Source of the DNA: an uncultured Collinsella sp.
GTDB taxonomy: Bacteria; Actinomycetota; Coriobacteriia; Coriobacteriales; Coriobacteriaceae
Assembly (NCBI GenBank): GCA_958415525.1
Contig: CATYZE010000004.1
Span: forward strand, 62,001-126,000
Reading direction: 5' to 3'
Length of the DNA stretch: 64,000 bases
This document shows positions 22,834 through 31,558 of the stretch, in pieces. Position 1 is the stretch's first letter. The number at the start of each line of letters is the position of its first letter. The translations under genes and the position numbers were made by a program. The notes beneath the pieces are model-generated. The model did no database searches. It was given only the letters and a program-made list of their open reading frames with translations, and was not told where the DNA came from.

Positions 22834-22869
22834 AGTGAAAACCCTACAACGATTGTAGAGTCAAGGTCC
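22834..22869 (-). promoter_or_regulatory. MerR-type promoter of the MATE-merR unit
   Basis: On the minus strand TTGACT, 19 bases, TTCACT; the over-long spacer contains the dyad CTACAA-TCG-TTGTAG (22844-22858). A 19-base spacer with a centred dyad is the hallmark of MerR-activated promoters. Confidence 0.7.
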
Positions 22870-23052
22870 ATGTTGGCGGTGGGGCGAAAAAATCGCGCCT
22901 TCAATCATTTCCATTTGAATGCGCTCGTGCGCCGCGCGGGCTTAGCGCTTGCGCCAGCCTTGCAGAAATCGATTTCGGAACACTTGACACTATCGCCCGG
23001 CGCGCAATAATACGTGCGTTTGCGAACAACGTTTGATGGGGGATGAACCTGC

Positions 23053-24831
23053 GTGCGCAATCTCAAAATCTTGTTTTCCTATTTGGGGGCATACCGTCGC
23101 GATGCCATACTCGGCGTGATGTTCGTTTCGGTCGAGACCGCGCTCGAGCTGTTTATCCCGGTCATCATGGCCAACATCATCGATGTGGGCGTGCCCACGG
23201 GCGACGTCAACTACATGCTGCTGCAGGGCGCATGCATGCTGGTGTGTGCGGCGTTTTCGCTGGTACTGGGCCTGGGCTATGCCCGCACATCCGCTCGCGT
23301 AGCTTCGGGCCTGGGTGCCAACCTGCGCGAGGCCGAGTATCGTAAGATCCAGACGCTCGCCTTTGGCAACCTGGACAACTACGACGCCAGCTCGCTCGTC
23401 ACCCGCATGACCACCGACATCACCGTCATCCAAAATGCCATCGGCAACGGCTTTCGCCCCATGGTGCGCGGACCAGTGACCCTCATCGTCGGTCTGGTCT
23501 ACGCCCTGGTGCTGTCGCGCCCGCTTGCCACGGTCTTCGCGATTATCCTGCCTGTGCTGGCGATTGTGCTGGGCGTCATCACCTACCGCGTGAGCCCGCT
23601 CTACCGCCAGCTGCAGACCTCGATGGACCACCTCAACGGCGTGGTGCAGGAGGACCTCACCGCCATGCGCGCTGTGAAGGCGTACGTGCGCGCTGAGCAC
23701 GAGGAGGCCAAGTTCGACACCGTCAATACCGAGCTCGCGCACACGGCGACAAAGACCTTCGGCAATGCCGTGCTCAACCTGCCGGTGTTTCAACTGTCGA
23801 TGTATGTGGCCGCCATCTCTATCCTGTGGATCGGCGGGCGCATGATTATCGCCGGCGAGCTGGGCGTGGGCTCGCTCACGGGCTTTATGAGCTACGTGCT
23901 GCTGATCATGAACTCGCTTATGATGATCTCCAACGTGTTTTTGCTGCTCACGCGCGCGCTCGCCAGCGTGGAGCGCATTTCGCGCGTGATTGACGAGCAA
24001 TCGCTCATCCAGGCGCCCGCGGCAGACGTGGCTGTGCGCGAGGTTGCCGACGGAAGCGTCGAGTTCCGCGACGTGTCGTTTAAGTACCGCGCGGATGCTG
24101 CCGAGGATGTGCTCGAGCATATCGACCTTCGTGTTGAGCCGGGCTCCACGGTGGGCGTGCTCGGCGGCACGGGCTCGGGCAAGAGCTCGCTCGTGCAGCT
24201 CATCGCGCGCCTGTACGATGCGACCGAGGGCGCCGTGCTCGTTGGCGGGCGCGACGTGCGCGACTACGACCTGGCCGCCCTGCGCGACGCCGTGGGTATT
24301 GTGCTGCAAAAGAACGTGCTGTTTACGGGCACGGTGCGCGAGAACCTGCGGTGGGGCGCGCCCGATGCCACCGACGAGGAACTGCTGCGTGCCTGCCATG
24401 CGGCGTGTGTGGACGAGTTCCTGGACCGCATCGGCGGGCTGGACGGCGAGTTGGGCCAGGGCGGCGCCGGCGTTTCGGGCGGGCAGAAGCAGCGCCTGTG
24501 CATCGCGCGCACGCTGCTCAAGCATCCGCGCGTGCTCATTTTTGACGACTCCGCCAGCGCGGTCGATATGGCGACCGACGCCAAGATCCGCGAGCACATC
24601 GCGCAGATTCCCGATACGACCGTGATCATCATCGCCCAGCGCATCGCGAGCGTGATGGATGCCGATCGCATTGTGGTTCTGGACGACGGCCGTGTCCACG
24701 GCGTGGGCACGCATGAGGAACTGCTGGCGGGCGACAACATCTACCAGGAGATTTACGCCTCGCAGATGGAGCTCGCGGGGGATACGACCGCAGATGCTCC
24801 GGCCCGAGAAGGAGATGAGCGCCATGCCTAA
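23053..24831 (+). CDS. ABC exporter half-transporter with degenerate catalytic site (subunit 1)
   Basis: 592 residues: six transmembrane helices (about 15-310) then a nucleotide-binding domain with Walker A GGTGSGKSS, signature VSGGQKQR and Walker B LIFDDSASAVD. The catalytic Glu after Walker B is replaced by Asp, as in the degenerate subunit of heterodimeric exporters such as TM287/288, LmrCD and BmrCD. GTG start with GGGGGATG upstream. It overlaps the next ABC gene, whose Walker B is intact, so the two form one heterodimer. Likely a drug or lipid exporter; substrate unknown. Confidence 0.9.
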   Translation: MRNLKILFSYLGAYRRDAILGVMFVSVETALELFIPVIMANIIDVGVPTGDVNYMLLQGACMLVCAAFSLVLGLGYARTSARVASGLGANLREAEYRKIQTLAFGNLDNYDASSLVTRMTTDITVIQNAIGNGFRPMVRGPVTLIVGLVYALVLSRPLATVFAIILPVLAIVLGVITYRVSPLYRQLQTSMDHLNGVVQEDLTAMRAVKAYVRAEHEEAKFDTVNTELAHTATKTFGNAVLNLPVFQLSMYVAAISILWIGGRMIIAGELGVGSLTGFMSYVLLIMNSLMMISNVFLLLTRALASVERISRVIDEQSLIQAPAADVAVREVADGSVEFRDVSFKYRADAAEDVLEHIDLRVEPGSTVGVLGGTGSGKSSLVQLIARLYDATEGAVLVGGRDVRDYDLAALRDAVGIVLQKNVLFTGTVRENLRWGAPDATDEELLRACHAACVDEFLDRIGGLDGELGQGGAGVSGGQKQRLCIARTLLKHPRVLIFDDSASAVDMATDAKIREHIAQIPDTTVIIIAQRIASVMDADRIVVLDDGRVHGVGTHEELLAGDNIYQEIYASQMELAGDTTADAPAREGDERHA

Positions 24832-26722
24832 GACATCCGCTCAGGCCCGTCCGGCCAATCTGGGGCAGACGCTCCGCTGTCTGCTCAGCTACATGGGCCA
24901 CGCCAAGTTCTCGCTGCTGGCGGTGGGCGTGCTCGCCTCTATCGCCGCCATCGCGAGCCTTGCCGGCACCTATATGGTGCGCCCCATCGTCAACGGCCTG
25001 GCTACGGGCGGGGAGGAACTGCTCACCAAGCAGGTTCTCTTTACAGCTGCCATCTATGCCGCAGGCGTGCTCTCGGCCCTGGGCTATTCGCAAATCATGG
25101 TGCGCGCGGCCCAGCGCGTGGTGTCCGACATTCGCCGCGACCTGTTCGCGCATATCCAGACGCTGCCGCTCAGCTATTTCGACAGCACGCGCTCGGGCGA
25201 CATCATGAGCTTCTTTACCAACGACGTCGACACCGTCTCCGAGGCGCTCAACAACAGCTTTGCCAACGTGATCCAGGCGACCATCCAGGTGATCGGCACC
25301 ACGGCCATGCTCATCATCCTCAACTGGCAGCTCACGATTATCACGCTCGTGTGCGATGCGGCCATCGTGCTGTACGCGCGCTACTCGGGTATTCGCTCCA
25401 AGCGTTTCTTTGCCGCCCAGCAGGCATCCCTCGGCGACTTGGACGGATATGTCGAGGAGATGGTCTCGGGTCAAAAGGTCATCAAGGTCTTTAATCACGA
25501 GCAGGCCAACGTGGCCGGTTTTGATACGCGCAACCAGGAACTGCGCCGCACCGGTGGCGCCGCGCAGGCCTATGCCAACTCAATGGTGCCCATGACCGTG
25601 GTGATCGGCTACGTCAACTACGCCATCGTCGCCGTGGTGGGCGGCATGCTCTGCATCAAGGGACTTGCCGACGTGGGCGCGCTCGCGAGCTACCTGGTCT
25701 TTGTGCGCCAGGCGGCCATGCCCATCAACCAGTTCACGCAGCTGGGCAACTTCTTGCTCAACGCGCTGGCCGGTGCCGAGCGCCTGTTTGCCGCAATGGA
25801 CCTTGAGCCCGAGGTGGACGAGGGCTGCGTGGAGCTGGTGCAGACGGGCGAGTCCGCGTGGGCGTGGAAGATTCCCGAGGGCCGCGGTGTGGGCACGTAC
25901 GGGCATCTGCACGACGTGGCCTCGGTCGACGATGCGGGTCGCGCGGTGGCGGCGGACGGTACCGAGCTTGTGACCGGGTTGGTTCCGCTTGCCGGCGACG
26001 TGCGCTTTCATGCCGTGGACTTTTCCTACGTGCCGGGCACGCGCGTACTCACGGACCTCAACCTGTTTGCCAAGCCGGGACAGAAGATCGCTTTCGTGGG
26101 CTCGACGGGCGCCGGAAAGACGACCATCACCAACCTCATCAACCGCTTCTACGAGGTCGATGATGGCGAGATCACGTACGACGGCATCGACGTCAAGCAC
26201 ATCGCCAAGGCCAGCCTGCGCGGGTCGCTCGGCATTGTGCTGCAGGATACGCACCTGTTTAGCGGCACCATTGCGCAGAACATCCGCTTTGGCAAGCTCG
26301 ACGCGACCGACGAGGAAGTGCGCGCCGCCGCCGAGGCAGCCTGCGCCGACTCGTTTATCCGCCGCCTGCCGCAGGGCTACGACACGCCGGTTACGGCCGA
26401 CGGTGCCAACCTGAGCCAGGGCCAGCGCCAGCTGCTCGCCATCGCGCGCGTGGCCGTGGCCGACCCGCCGGTGCTCATCCTGGACGAGGCAACAAGTTCC
26501 ATCGACACACGCACCGAAAAGCTCATCGAGCGCGGCATGGACCGCATCATGCGCGGGCGCACCACGTTTATGATCGCGCACCGCCTGTCCACCGTCCGCG
26601 ACGCCGACGCGATCATGGTCCTCGAGCACGGCCGCATCATCGAACGCGGCACCCACGAGGAGCTCCTGGCCCAGCACGGCGAATACTGGCAGCTAGCGCA
26701 CGGCTTAAAAGAGCTGGATTAA
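24824..26722 (+). CDS. ABC exporter half-transporter (subunit 2, canonical NBD)
   Basis: 632 residues. Six transmembrane helices, a 60-residue insertion before the NBD (about 340-400) that is common in this subfamily, then Walker A GSTGAGKTT, signature LSQGQRQ and Walker B LILDEATSSID with the catalytic Glu. ATG 24824 lies 9 bases after GAAGGAG and overlaps the end of the previous gene by 8 bases; an ATG at 24815 touches the Shine-Dalgarno and is unlikely. It pairs with the preceding degenerate subunit. A P3-family hairpin with T-run follows at 26771-26836. Confidence 0.9.
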   Translation: MPKTSAQARPANLGQTLRCLLSYMGHAKFSLLAVGVLASIAAIASLAGTYMVRPIVNGLATGGEELLTKQVLFTAAIYAAGVLSALGYSQIMVRAAQRVVSDIRRDLFAHIQTLPLSYFDSTRSGDIMSFFTNDVDTVSEALNNSFANVIQATIQVIGTTAMLIILNWQLTIITLVCDAAIVLYARYSGIRSKRFFAAQQASLGDLDGYVEEMVSGQKVIKVFNHEQANVAGFDTRNQELRRTGGAAQAYANSMVPMTVVIGYVNYAIVAVVGGMLCIKGLADVGALASYLVFVRQAAMPINQFTQLGNFLLNALAGAERLFAAMDLEPEVDEGCVELVQTGESAWAWKIPEGRGVGTYGHLHDVASVDDAGRAVAADGTELVTGLVPLAGDVRFHAVDFSYVPGTRVLTDLNLFAKPGQKIAFVGSTGAGKTTITNLINRFYEVDDGEITYDGIDVKHIAKASLRGSLGIVLQDTHLFSGTIAQNIRFGKLDATDEEVRAAAEAACADSFIRRLPQGYDTPVTADGANLSQGQRQLLAIARVAVADPPVLILDEATSSIDTRTEKLIERGMDRIMRGRTTFMIAHRLSTVRDADAIMVLEHGRIIERGTHEELLAQHGEYWQLAHGLKELD

Positions 26723-26770
26723 CCCGTTCGGGCACGGTACTTTGGCCCTCCATGCTCCTCACCCCGCCTC

Positions 26771-26836
26771 AAACCGTCCCAACATTCGACACTTTTCTCG
26801 ATTTTGAGGAAAATCATCGAATGTTGGGACGGTTTT
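26771..26836 (+). terminator. P3-family hairpin terminator, copy a
   Basis: AAACCGTCCCAACATTCGA and TCGAATGTTGGGACGGTTT flank an inner CGATTTTGAGGAAAATC, then TT. It follows the ABC operon. A copy with the same arms stands on the other side of the next gene (28011-28075). Confidence 0.8.
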
Positions 26837-26935
26837 TCTGTCATCCGATCGGGTGGAATCGCTAACTTGCATGCGAAGGTGTGCGAATCCGCGAGCAGGG
26901 GAATAAGGTTGGTTATCCGACCCATTGGAGGGCTC

Positions 26936-27973
26936 ATGGACTTGCCGATCGTCCTGTCCCATAAGACTGCCTGGCTGTACCACAACGTGGCGCGCCCATC
27001 TGAGCCGCTTTCGCGAGCAAGCAGTCTATACGATGAGGACTCGATTGCCAGCGAGGCGCAGCCGACCGCGAGCCTGCCCAAATTGGGGCTCGATGCCAAG
27101 GGATTGAGGATATCTGCAGCGGTCGAGATCGTTGCCGACTATCTGGCCTCACTTGGTATTCCACATGAGGAGCTCGATCGTATCGACACGCTGGTCAGCT
27201 TCGATTTTGAACGCTCTCGGCCGGCGGGTCTCCGACGCCACGTGTTTGGGGCGCCCATACCTTCGGATCATCTTATCGAGGTGGCAGAGGGTCTCTTGGT
27301 GGTTGATGAGGCCATGTGCTTTGTCCAAGCGGGTTCGTGGATGAGCGAACCCGAGCAGCTGGAATATGGGTATGAAATCTGCGCTCGATACCATTTGAAT
27401 CATTTGTCGTCAGGCGATTATATCGAGATGGGGCAGAGGTATACCGTTGCCGACTTGATCGCTTATTGCGATGAGAACCGATCTCGTCAGGGGACTACAC
27501 GTGCGGCTGCCGTGCTCAAACGCGTGCACGATGGTGCGCGGTCGCCCATGGAGACGGCCACTGCGATCATGGTCGTCGCGAAGCGTTCCCAAGGCGGGCT
27601 AGGGTACACCAGGGTTGAGCTCAACCATCGGGTCGATGTTCCCAACGAGTTCAAATATCTCGCTAAGGCTGGGTATTTCGAGATCGATGTATATGCACCT
27701 GCGAGCGGTACGGGGATTGAATACAACGGCTCGGACCATCTCGATAAACAGCGCAGTGCGTCGGATGCGGAGCGTATGACCGTTCTGAGCGCGCTTGGCT
27801 TTAGGATGATCGTCCTCACTGGGACTCAGTTTGCTCATCAGCTGCAATTGCACCGGGCGATGAATGCCATTGCACTCGCTATGGGCCTCAAGTGCGACCG
27901 AAGCGAGGCGTTCCAGAAACGGCAGAATGACCTGCGGGAATTCGTGATTCGGCACTGGAACGGCGGCCTTTAG
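26936..27973 (+). CDS. Hypothetical protein with DUF559/Vsr-like C-terminal domain
   Basis: 345 residues. The N-terminal two thirds are not recognised. The C-terminal part reads FEIDVYAPASGTGIEYNGSD, then H and Arg, and GFRMIVLTGTQ; this D...ExxG/H pattern is like the compact PD-(D/E)xK fold of DUF559/Vsr-type nucleases, which in actinobacteria often occur next to AbiEi-like domains. TTGGAGGG precedes ATG 26936; a longer frame from 26804 runs through the hairpin. The gene is alone and is framed by two copies of the P3 hairpin about 1.24 kb apart. Function unknown; a DNA-binding or defence-related role is only a guess. Confidence 0.6.
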   Translation: MDLPIVLSHKTAWLYHNVARPSEPLSRASSLYDEDSIASEAQPTASLPKLGLDAKGLRISAAVEIVADYLASLGIPHEELDRIDTLVSFDFERSRPAGLRRHVFGAPIPSDHLIEVAEGLLVVDEAMCFVQAGSWMSEPEQLEYGYEICARYHLNHLSSGDYIEMGQRYTVADLIAYCDENRSRQGTTRAAAVLKRVHDGARSPMETATAIMVVAKRSQGGLGYTRVELNHRVDVPNEFKYLAKAGYFEIDVYAPASGTGIEYNGSDHLDKQRSASDAERMTVLSALGFRMIVLTGTQFAHQLQLHRAMNAIALAMGLKCDRSEAFQKRQNDLREFVIRHWNGGL

Positions 27974-28010
27974 GGGCGTCTGGCTTGTCTTCCGAGCCCT
28001 GCGGACACCT

Positions 28011-28075
28011 AAACCGTCCCAACATTCGACGTTATTTGCCAATATCGGAAAAAGCATCGAATGTTGGGACGGTTT
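28011..28075 (+). repeat. P3-family hairpin, copy b
   Basis: AAACCGTCCCAACATTCGA and TCGAATGTTGGGACGGTTT, as in copy a, with a diverged centre (TTATTTGCCAATATCGG). Only three T residues follow, so it is a weaker terminator. Confidence 0.75.
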
Positions 28076-28206
28076 GAATGCTGAAGATGGGCTCGGGAAG
28101 CCCTTCTTGCTCGAATGGCCTGTCCTGTCGTACGCGTGTCGGCCCGGTTCCTGTGTGCGGTACTATATTCCCTGAAGAATAATGGCCTGCGTGAGGGGAG
28201 GATTGC

Positions 28207-29262
28207 GTGGACGGGCGCGTGCAACATGACGGTTTTGGCCGCGACATCAACTACCTGCGCATTGCCGTTACCGACAAGTGCAATTTCCGTTGCATCTATT
28301 GCATGCCTGCCGAGGGCGTGGTGCCGCGCGCGCACGACGAGCTGCTTAGCGCCGAGGAAATCGCCCGTTTTGTGCGTCTAGTGGCGGGGAAAGGCATTCG
28401 CCGCGTGCGCCTGACGGGTGGCGAGCCGCTGGTCAGCCGCCGCATTATCCCGCTCATTCGCGACATCCGCGCGATCCCGCAGATCGAGGACATCTCGCTC
28501 ACCACCAACGGTGCGCTGCTGCCCAAGCTGGCGCCGCAGCTCAAAGACGCCGGACTCGACCGCGTCAACATTTCGCTCGACACGCTCGACCCCACGCTCT
28601 TTGGAAAGATCACGCGCCTGGGTCGGCTCGAGCAGACTATGGCCGGCATCGATGCGGCGCTTGCTTGGGGCTTTGAGCCGGTTAAGGTCAACTGCGTGGT
28701 GGTCCGCCGGCTCAACCAAGATGTGGCGGCCCTCGCGCGGCTGACCGTCGGCCGCCCCATTCACCTGCGCTTTATCGAATACATGCCCATCGGCGACGAG
28801 CACACGAGCTCGCATTGCACCGTGGACCCGCATGCGCCCACGCTCAATCCCGAGTTGTGGGACGCGAGCGACACCGTACCGAGCGACGAGTTGCGGGCGC
28901 GCATCAATGCCGGGGCCGCCGCGGCTGGCCTGGGTGAGCTTGAGCCGCTCGACATCAACGACGCTCCTGCCGGCGCGGGTCCCGCACGCTATTGGCGCTT
29001 TCCGGGTGCGGCGGGCACGGTCGGCTTCATTAGTGCCATGTCCAATCATTTTTGCGCGAGCTGCAACCGTCTGCGCCTGACGGCCGACGGCAACGTGCGC
29101 CCCTGCCTGTTCAGCGATGCCGAGTATTCGGTCCGCGAGGCTCTGCGCCGCGGTGATGATATGCAGGTACTTTCGATTTGGCGCGATGCCGTGGCCCACA
29201 AACCGCAGGAACACGCGATAATTGAGGGCACGCAACGATTTATGTCCCAAATCGGAGGATGA
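28207..29262 (+). CDS. moaA: GTP 3',8-cyclase MoaA (molybdopterin biosynthesis)
   Basis: 351 residues. The radical-SAM cluster motif is CNFRCIYC near residues 28-35, with RLTGGEPL after it, and the C-terminal second cluster motif CASCNRLRLTADGNVRPCLF is complete. It converts GTP to 3',8-cyclo-dihydro-GTP, the first step of molybdenum cofactor synthesis. GTG start 6 bases after GGGGAGG. A MoaC-MobB fusion follows 4 bases later, so the first two pathway steps and a guanylation accessory domain are in one operon. No molybdoenzyme gene is in the window. Confidence 0.93.
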   Translation: MDGRVQHDGFGRDINYLRIAVTDKCNFRCIYCMPAEGVVPRAHDELLSAEEIARFVRLVAGKGIRRVRLTGGEPLVSRRIIPLIRDIRAIPQIEDISLTTNGALLPKLAPQLKDAGLDRVNISLDTLDPTLFGKITRLGRLEQTMAGIDAALAWGFEPVKVNCVVVRRLNQDVAALARLTVGRPIHLRFIEYMPIGDEHTSSHCTVDPHAPTLNPELWDASDTVPSDELRARINAGAAAAGLGELEPLDINDAPAGAGPARYWRFPGAAGTVGFISAMSNHFCASCNRLRLTADGNVRPCLFSDAEYSVREALRRGDDMQVLSIWRDAVAHKPQEHAIIEGTQRFMSQIGG

Positions 29263-29266
29263 TCAT

Positions 29267-30553
29267 ATGGCCAAGAGCAGGTACGCCGATGCCACCAAGG
29301 CCGCGCGCAAAGCCACGATGTCTGCCCGCGCAGCCGCGGCGCCTGCCGCCTCGAACGTCGCGTCCGGTGCGCCCGCTGCTGAGCCGTCCGCCCGCGACGC
29401 GCGCCGCGACGAGTTGACGCACGTGGACGCCAAGGGCGAGGTGCGCATGGTCGACGTGTCCGACAAGGCCGAGACGCACCGCATCGCCATTGCCGAGGGC
29501 ACCATCCTCATGCATCCCGAGACGCAGGCGATGGTGCTGCAGGACCGCGCCAAGAAGGGCGACGTGCTCGCCTGCGCACGCGTGGCGGGCATTATGGCCA
29601 TCAAGCGCACGAGCGACATCATCCCCATGTGCCATCCGCTGCTCATCACCAAGAGCAAGTGCGATATCGAGCCCATCGCTCCGGCGGGAACGCCGGCCGA
29701 CGAGACGCCCGAGGGCTGGGCGCCGGCGCGTCCCGACGGACAGGTCGGCTTTCACGTGCTGGTCACGGCGGGCGTGACGGGCAAGACGGGTATTGAGATG
29801 GAGGCGCTGACCGGAGCGAGCGCCGCGTGCCTGACCATCTACGACATGTGCAAGGCAGTAGACCGCGGCATGGAGATCGTCGACGTGCGTCTGCTGCACA
29901 AGGAAGGTGGCCGCTCGGGCGTGTGGGACCGTGCGGAGCGTCAAGTTGCCGCTGCCGAGGCAACCGCTGTCGATGGTGCCGCGCCTGCGATCGCACCCGC
30001 TCCCGCCGCGTCCGTGCCCACCCTGGCCGTCCCCGCAATCGCGTTTATCGGTTACCAGAACTCGGGCAAGACCACGCTTGTCGAGAAGGTCATCGCCGAG
30101 CTCACCCGTCGTGGCCTGCGCGTTGGTTCGCTCAAGCATCATGGGCATCACGGCTTTGACATCGACGTGCCCGCCAAGGATACCTGGCGTCATCACCAGG
30201 CCGGATCCAAACACGTGGGTCTCATTTGCGCCACGCGCTGGGCGGAGTACGCCGACACGCGCGAGGAGGACGAGATGCCCGCGCGCGAGCTGCTGTCGCG
30301 TTACAACGACGTCGATGTGGTGATCATCGAGGGCTACAAGACCGAGGGCTTCGACAATATCGTGGTCGCGCGCTCCGGCGTCGACCGTCTGCGCGGCAAG
30401 AGTTCGCTCGATCTGGTCGACGGCCGCACGCTGGCCCTTGCCTGCAACGAGGCCCTGGCGCGCCAGGCTTTCGACGCCGGCTTTGCGACCCGAGCCATCA
30501 ACATCAACGACGCCCGAACCATCTGCGACCTGATCCAAGATTATCTGGCCTAA
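29267..30553 (+). CDS. MoaC-MobB fusion: cyclic pyranopterin monophosphate synthase plus GTP-binding accessory domain
   Basis: 428 residues. After a basic, Ala-rich N-terminal stretch of about 45, the MoaC domain runs to about 225: THVDAKGEVRMVDVSDK, MCHPLLITK and EALTGASAACLTIYDMCKA, all characteristic. An Ala/Pro linker leads to a MobB domain from about 255: IAFIGYQNSGKTTLVEKVI (P-loop), SLKHHGHHGFDID and DVVIIEGYKTEG. MoaC makes cyclic pyranopterin monophosphate; MobB assists molybdenum cofactor guanylation. GGAGG at the end of moaA serves as ribosome site. The two activities are usually separate proteins, so the fusion is notable. A hairpin terminator follows at once. Confidence 0.9.
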   Translation: MAKSRYADATKAARKATMSARAAAAPAASNVASGAPAAEPSARDARRDELTHVDAKGEVRMVDVSDKAETHRIAIAEGTILMHPETQAMVLQDRAKKGDVLACARVAGIMAIKRTSDIIPMCHPLLITKSKCDIEPIAPAGTPADETPEGWAPARPDGQVGFHVLVTAGVTGKTGIEMEALTGASAACLTIYDMCKAVDRGMEIVDVRLLHKEGGRSGVWDRAERQVAAAEATAVDGAAPAIAPAPAASVPTLAVPAIAFIGYQNSGKTTLVEKVIAELTRRGLRVGSLKHHGHHGFDIDVPAKDTWRHHQAGSKHVGLICATRWAEYADTREEDEMPARELLSRYNDVDVVIIEGYKTEGFDNIVVARSGVDRLRGKSSLDLVDGRTLALACNEALARQAFDAGFATRAININDARTICDLIQDYLA

Positions 30554-30593
30554 AACCTGCCAAAAAGGGACAGGTTTGTTTTGGCAGGTTTTA
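30552..30593 (+). terminator. Intrinsic terminator after the moa operon
   Basis: AAAACCTGCCAAAA and TTTTGGCAGGTTTT pair exactly, overlapping the stop codon of the fusion gene. Confidence 0.85.
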
Positions 30594-30611
30594 TCTGGGC
30601 AAACGTCACTT

Positions 30612-30650
30612 CCACCACAAAGGGGCCAGACACCTTTGTGGTGGTTTTTG
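30612..30650 (+). terminator. P2-family terminator
   Basis: CCACCACAAAGG, loop GGCCAGACA, CCTTTGTGGTGG, TTTTT. A second terminator in tandem with 30552-30593. Confidence 0.85.
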
Positions 30651-30724
30651 CCAAAGAGGCTTTGACTTAAACCTACCTCAAGGTGCAATAATCGCTGACA
30701 AACGATTGCGATTACGGAGGTCTC

Positions 30725-31309
30725 ATGCCAAAACTGTACTTTATGCGTCACGGCCAAACGCTCTTTAACCTGCTTCGCCGCAAGCAGGGTTGGTGCGATT
30801 CGCCGCTTACCGAGCTGGGAATCGAGCAGGCTAAAACTGTCGGTGCGACCCTGCGAGGGCGTGGCCTCGCGTTCGACCATGCGTACAGTTCGACGTCCGA
30901 GCGTGCGTGCGACACGCTTGAGCTTGCGTTTCCCGGTCAGCCTTACGAGCGCGTCAAGGGCCTTAAGGAGTGGAACTTTGGCAAGTTTGAGGGTGCGAGC
31001 GAGGATTTGAATCCGCGCCTGCCGTACGGCGATTTTTACAAGCAGTATGACGGCGAGGGCGAAGACGAGTTTCGCGAACGCATGATGGCGACCATCACCG
31101 AGTTCATGCAGCGCCCTGGGCATGAGAGCGTGTTATGCGTGAGCCATGGCGCCGCGGCGGCTCAGGTCATGCGCGGCGTGGGCGTGGAGCCGCTCAAGAT
31201 GAAGAACCGCATCGGCAACTGCTGCGTGCTCGAGCTTGACTTTAATCCCGCCACCAGCACATTCGCTCTCGCAGATCTGTACAACCCCTACGGTACCCCG
31301 CGCGAGTAA
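30725..31309 (+). CDS. Histidine phosphatase family protein (phosphoglycerate mutase-like)
   Basis: 194 residues. The catalytic motif RHGQT is at residues 8-12 with His9, GWCDSPLTELGIEQA follows, the acid residue is in KEWNFGKFEG, and the second histidine is in VSHGAAA. These make a branch 1 histidine phosphatase; members act on sugar phosphates, phosphoglycerate or cofactors, and the sequence does not decide which. ATTACGGAGG precedes the start. It is a single gene with P2-family terminators on both sides. Confidence 0.88.
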   Translation: MPKLYFMRHGQTLFNLLRRKQGWCDSPLTELGIEQAKTVGATLRGRGLAFDHAYSSTSERACDTLELAFPGQPYERVKGLKEWNFGKFEGASEDLNPRLPYGDFYKQYDGEGEDEFRERMMATITEFMQRPGHESVLCVSHGAAAAQVMRGVGVEPLKMKNRIGNCCVLELDFNPATSTFALADLYNPYGTPRE

Positions 31310-31325
31310 TATCGGGGCATCAGCC

Positions 31326-31368
31326 AAAACCACCACAAAGGGGCCAGTGCGCCTTTGTGGTGGTTTTG
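31326..31368 (+). terminator. P2-family terminator
   Basis: AAAACCACCACAAAGG, loop GGCCAGTGCG, CCTTTGTGGTGGTTTT, 17 bases after the phosphatase gene. The A-tract/T-tract extension makes it usable in both directions. Confidence 0.85.
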
Positions 31369-31463
31369 CCGTTCGCGGGCGATTTCCTACCGTTCAGCGG
31401 ACTTTCGCGCCAATGGGGCTTACGCTGCATGCAAGTTTCATCCTACAATCGCCCACGTGCTCA

Positions 31464-31495
31464 CAAGTTTGTTACTCCTCGGGAGGCATCACTTG
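31464..31495 (+). promoter_or_regulatory. RAT-like antiterminator site before the LicT-type gene
   Basis: CAAGTTTGTTACTCC, a short loop and GGAGGCATCACTTG form the asymmetric stem-loop with internal loops typical of ribonucleic antiterminator sites (core TGTTACT...AGGCA). It lies 64 bases before the antiterminator gene. An imperfect hairpin AGACGAGG/CCGTCGTCT follows at about 31510-31534 but lacks a clear U-run. Confidence 0.6.
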
Positions 31496-31558
31496 CGCAT
31501 AATAGAAGACGAGGAATAACACCCCGTCGTCTAGCGCCGATGTCCGAGGAGTTTTTTC

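Noticed and set aside
31507..31534. Intrinsic terminator controlled by LicT before the antiterminator gene
   Set aside because: The hairpin AGACGAGG/CCGTCGTCT has a bulge and no U-run directly after it, so only the RAT-like site is reported.
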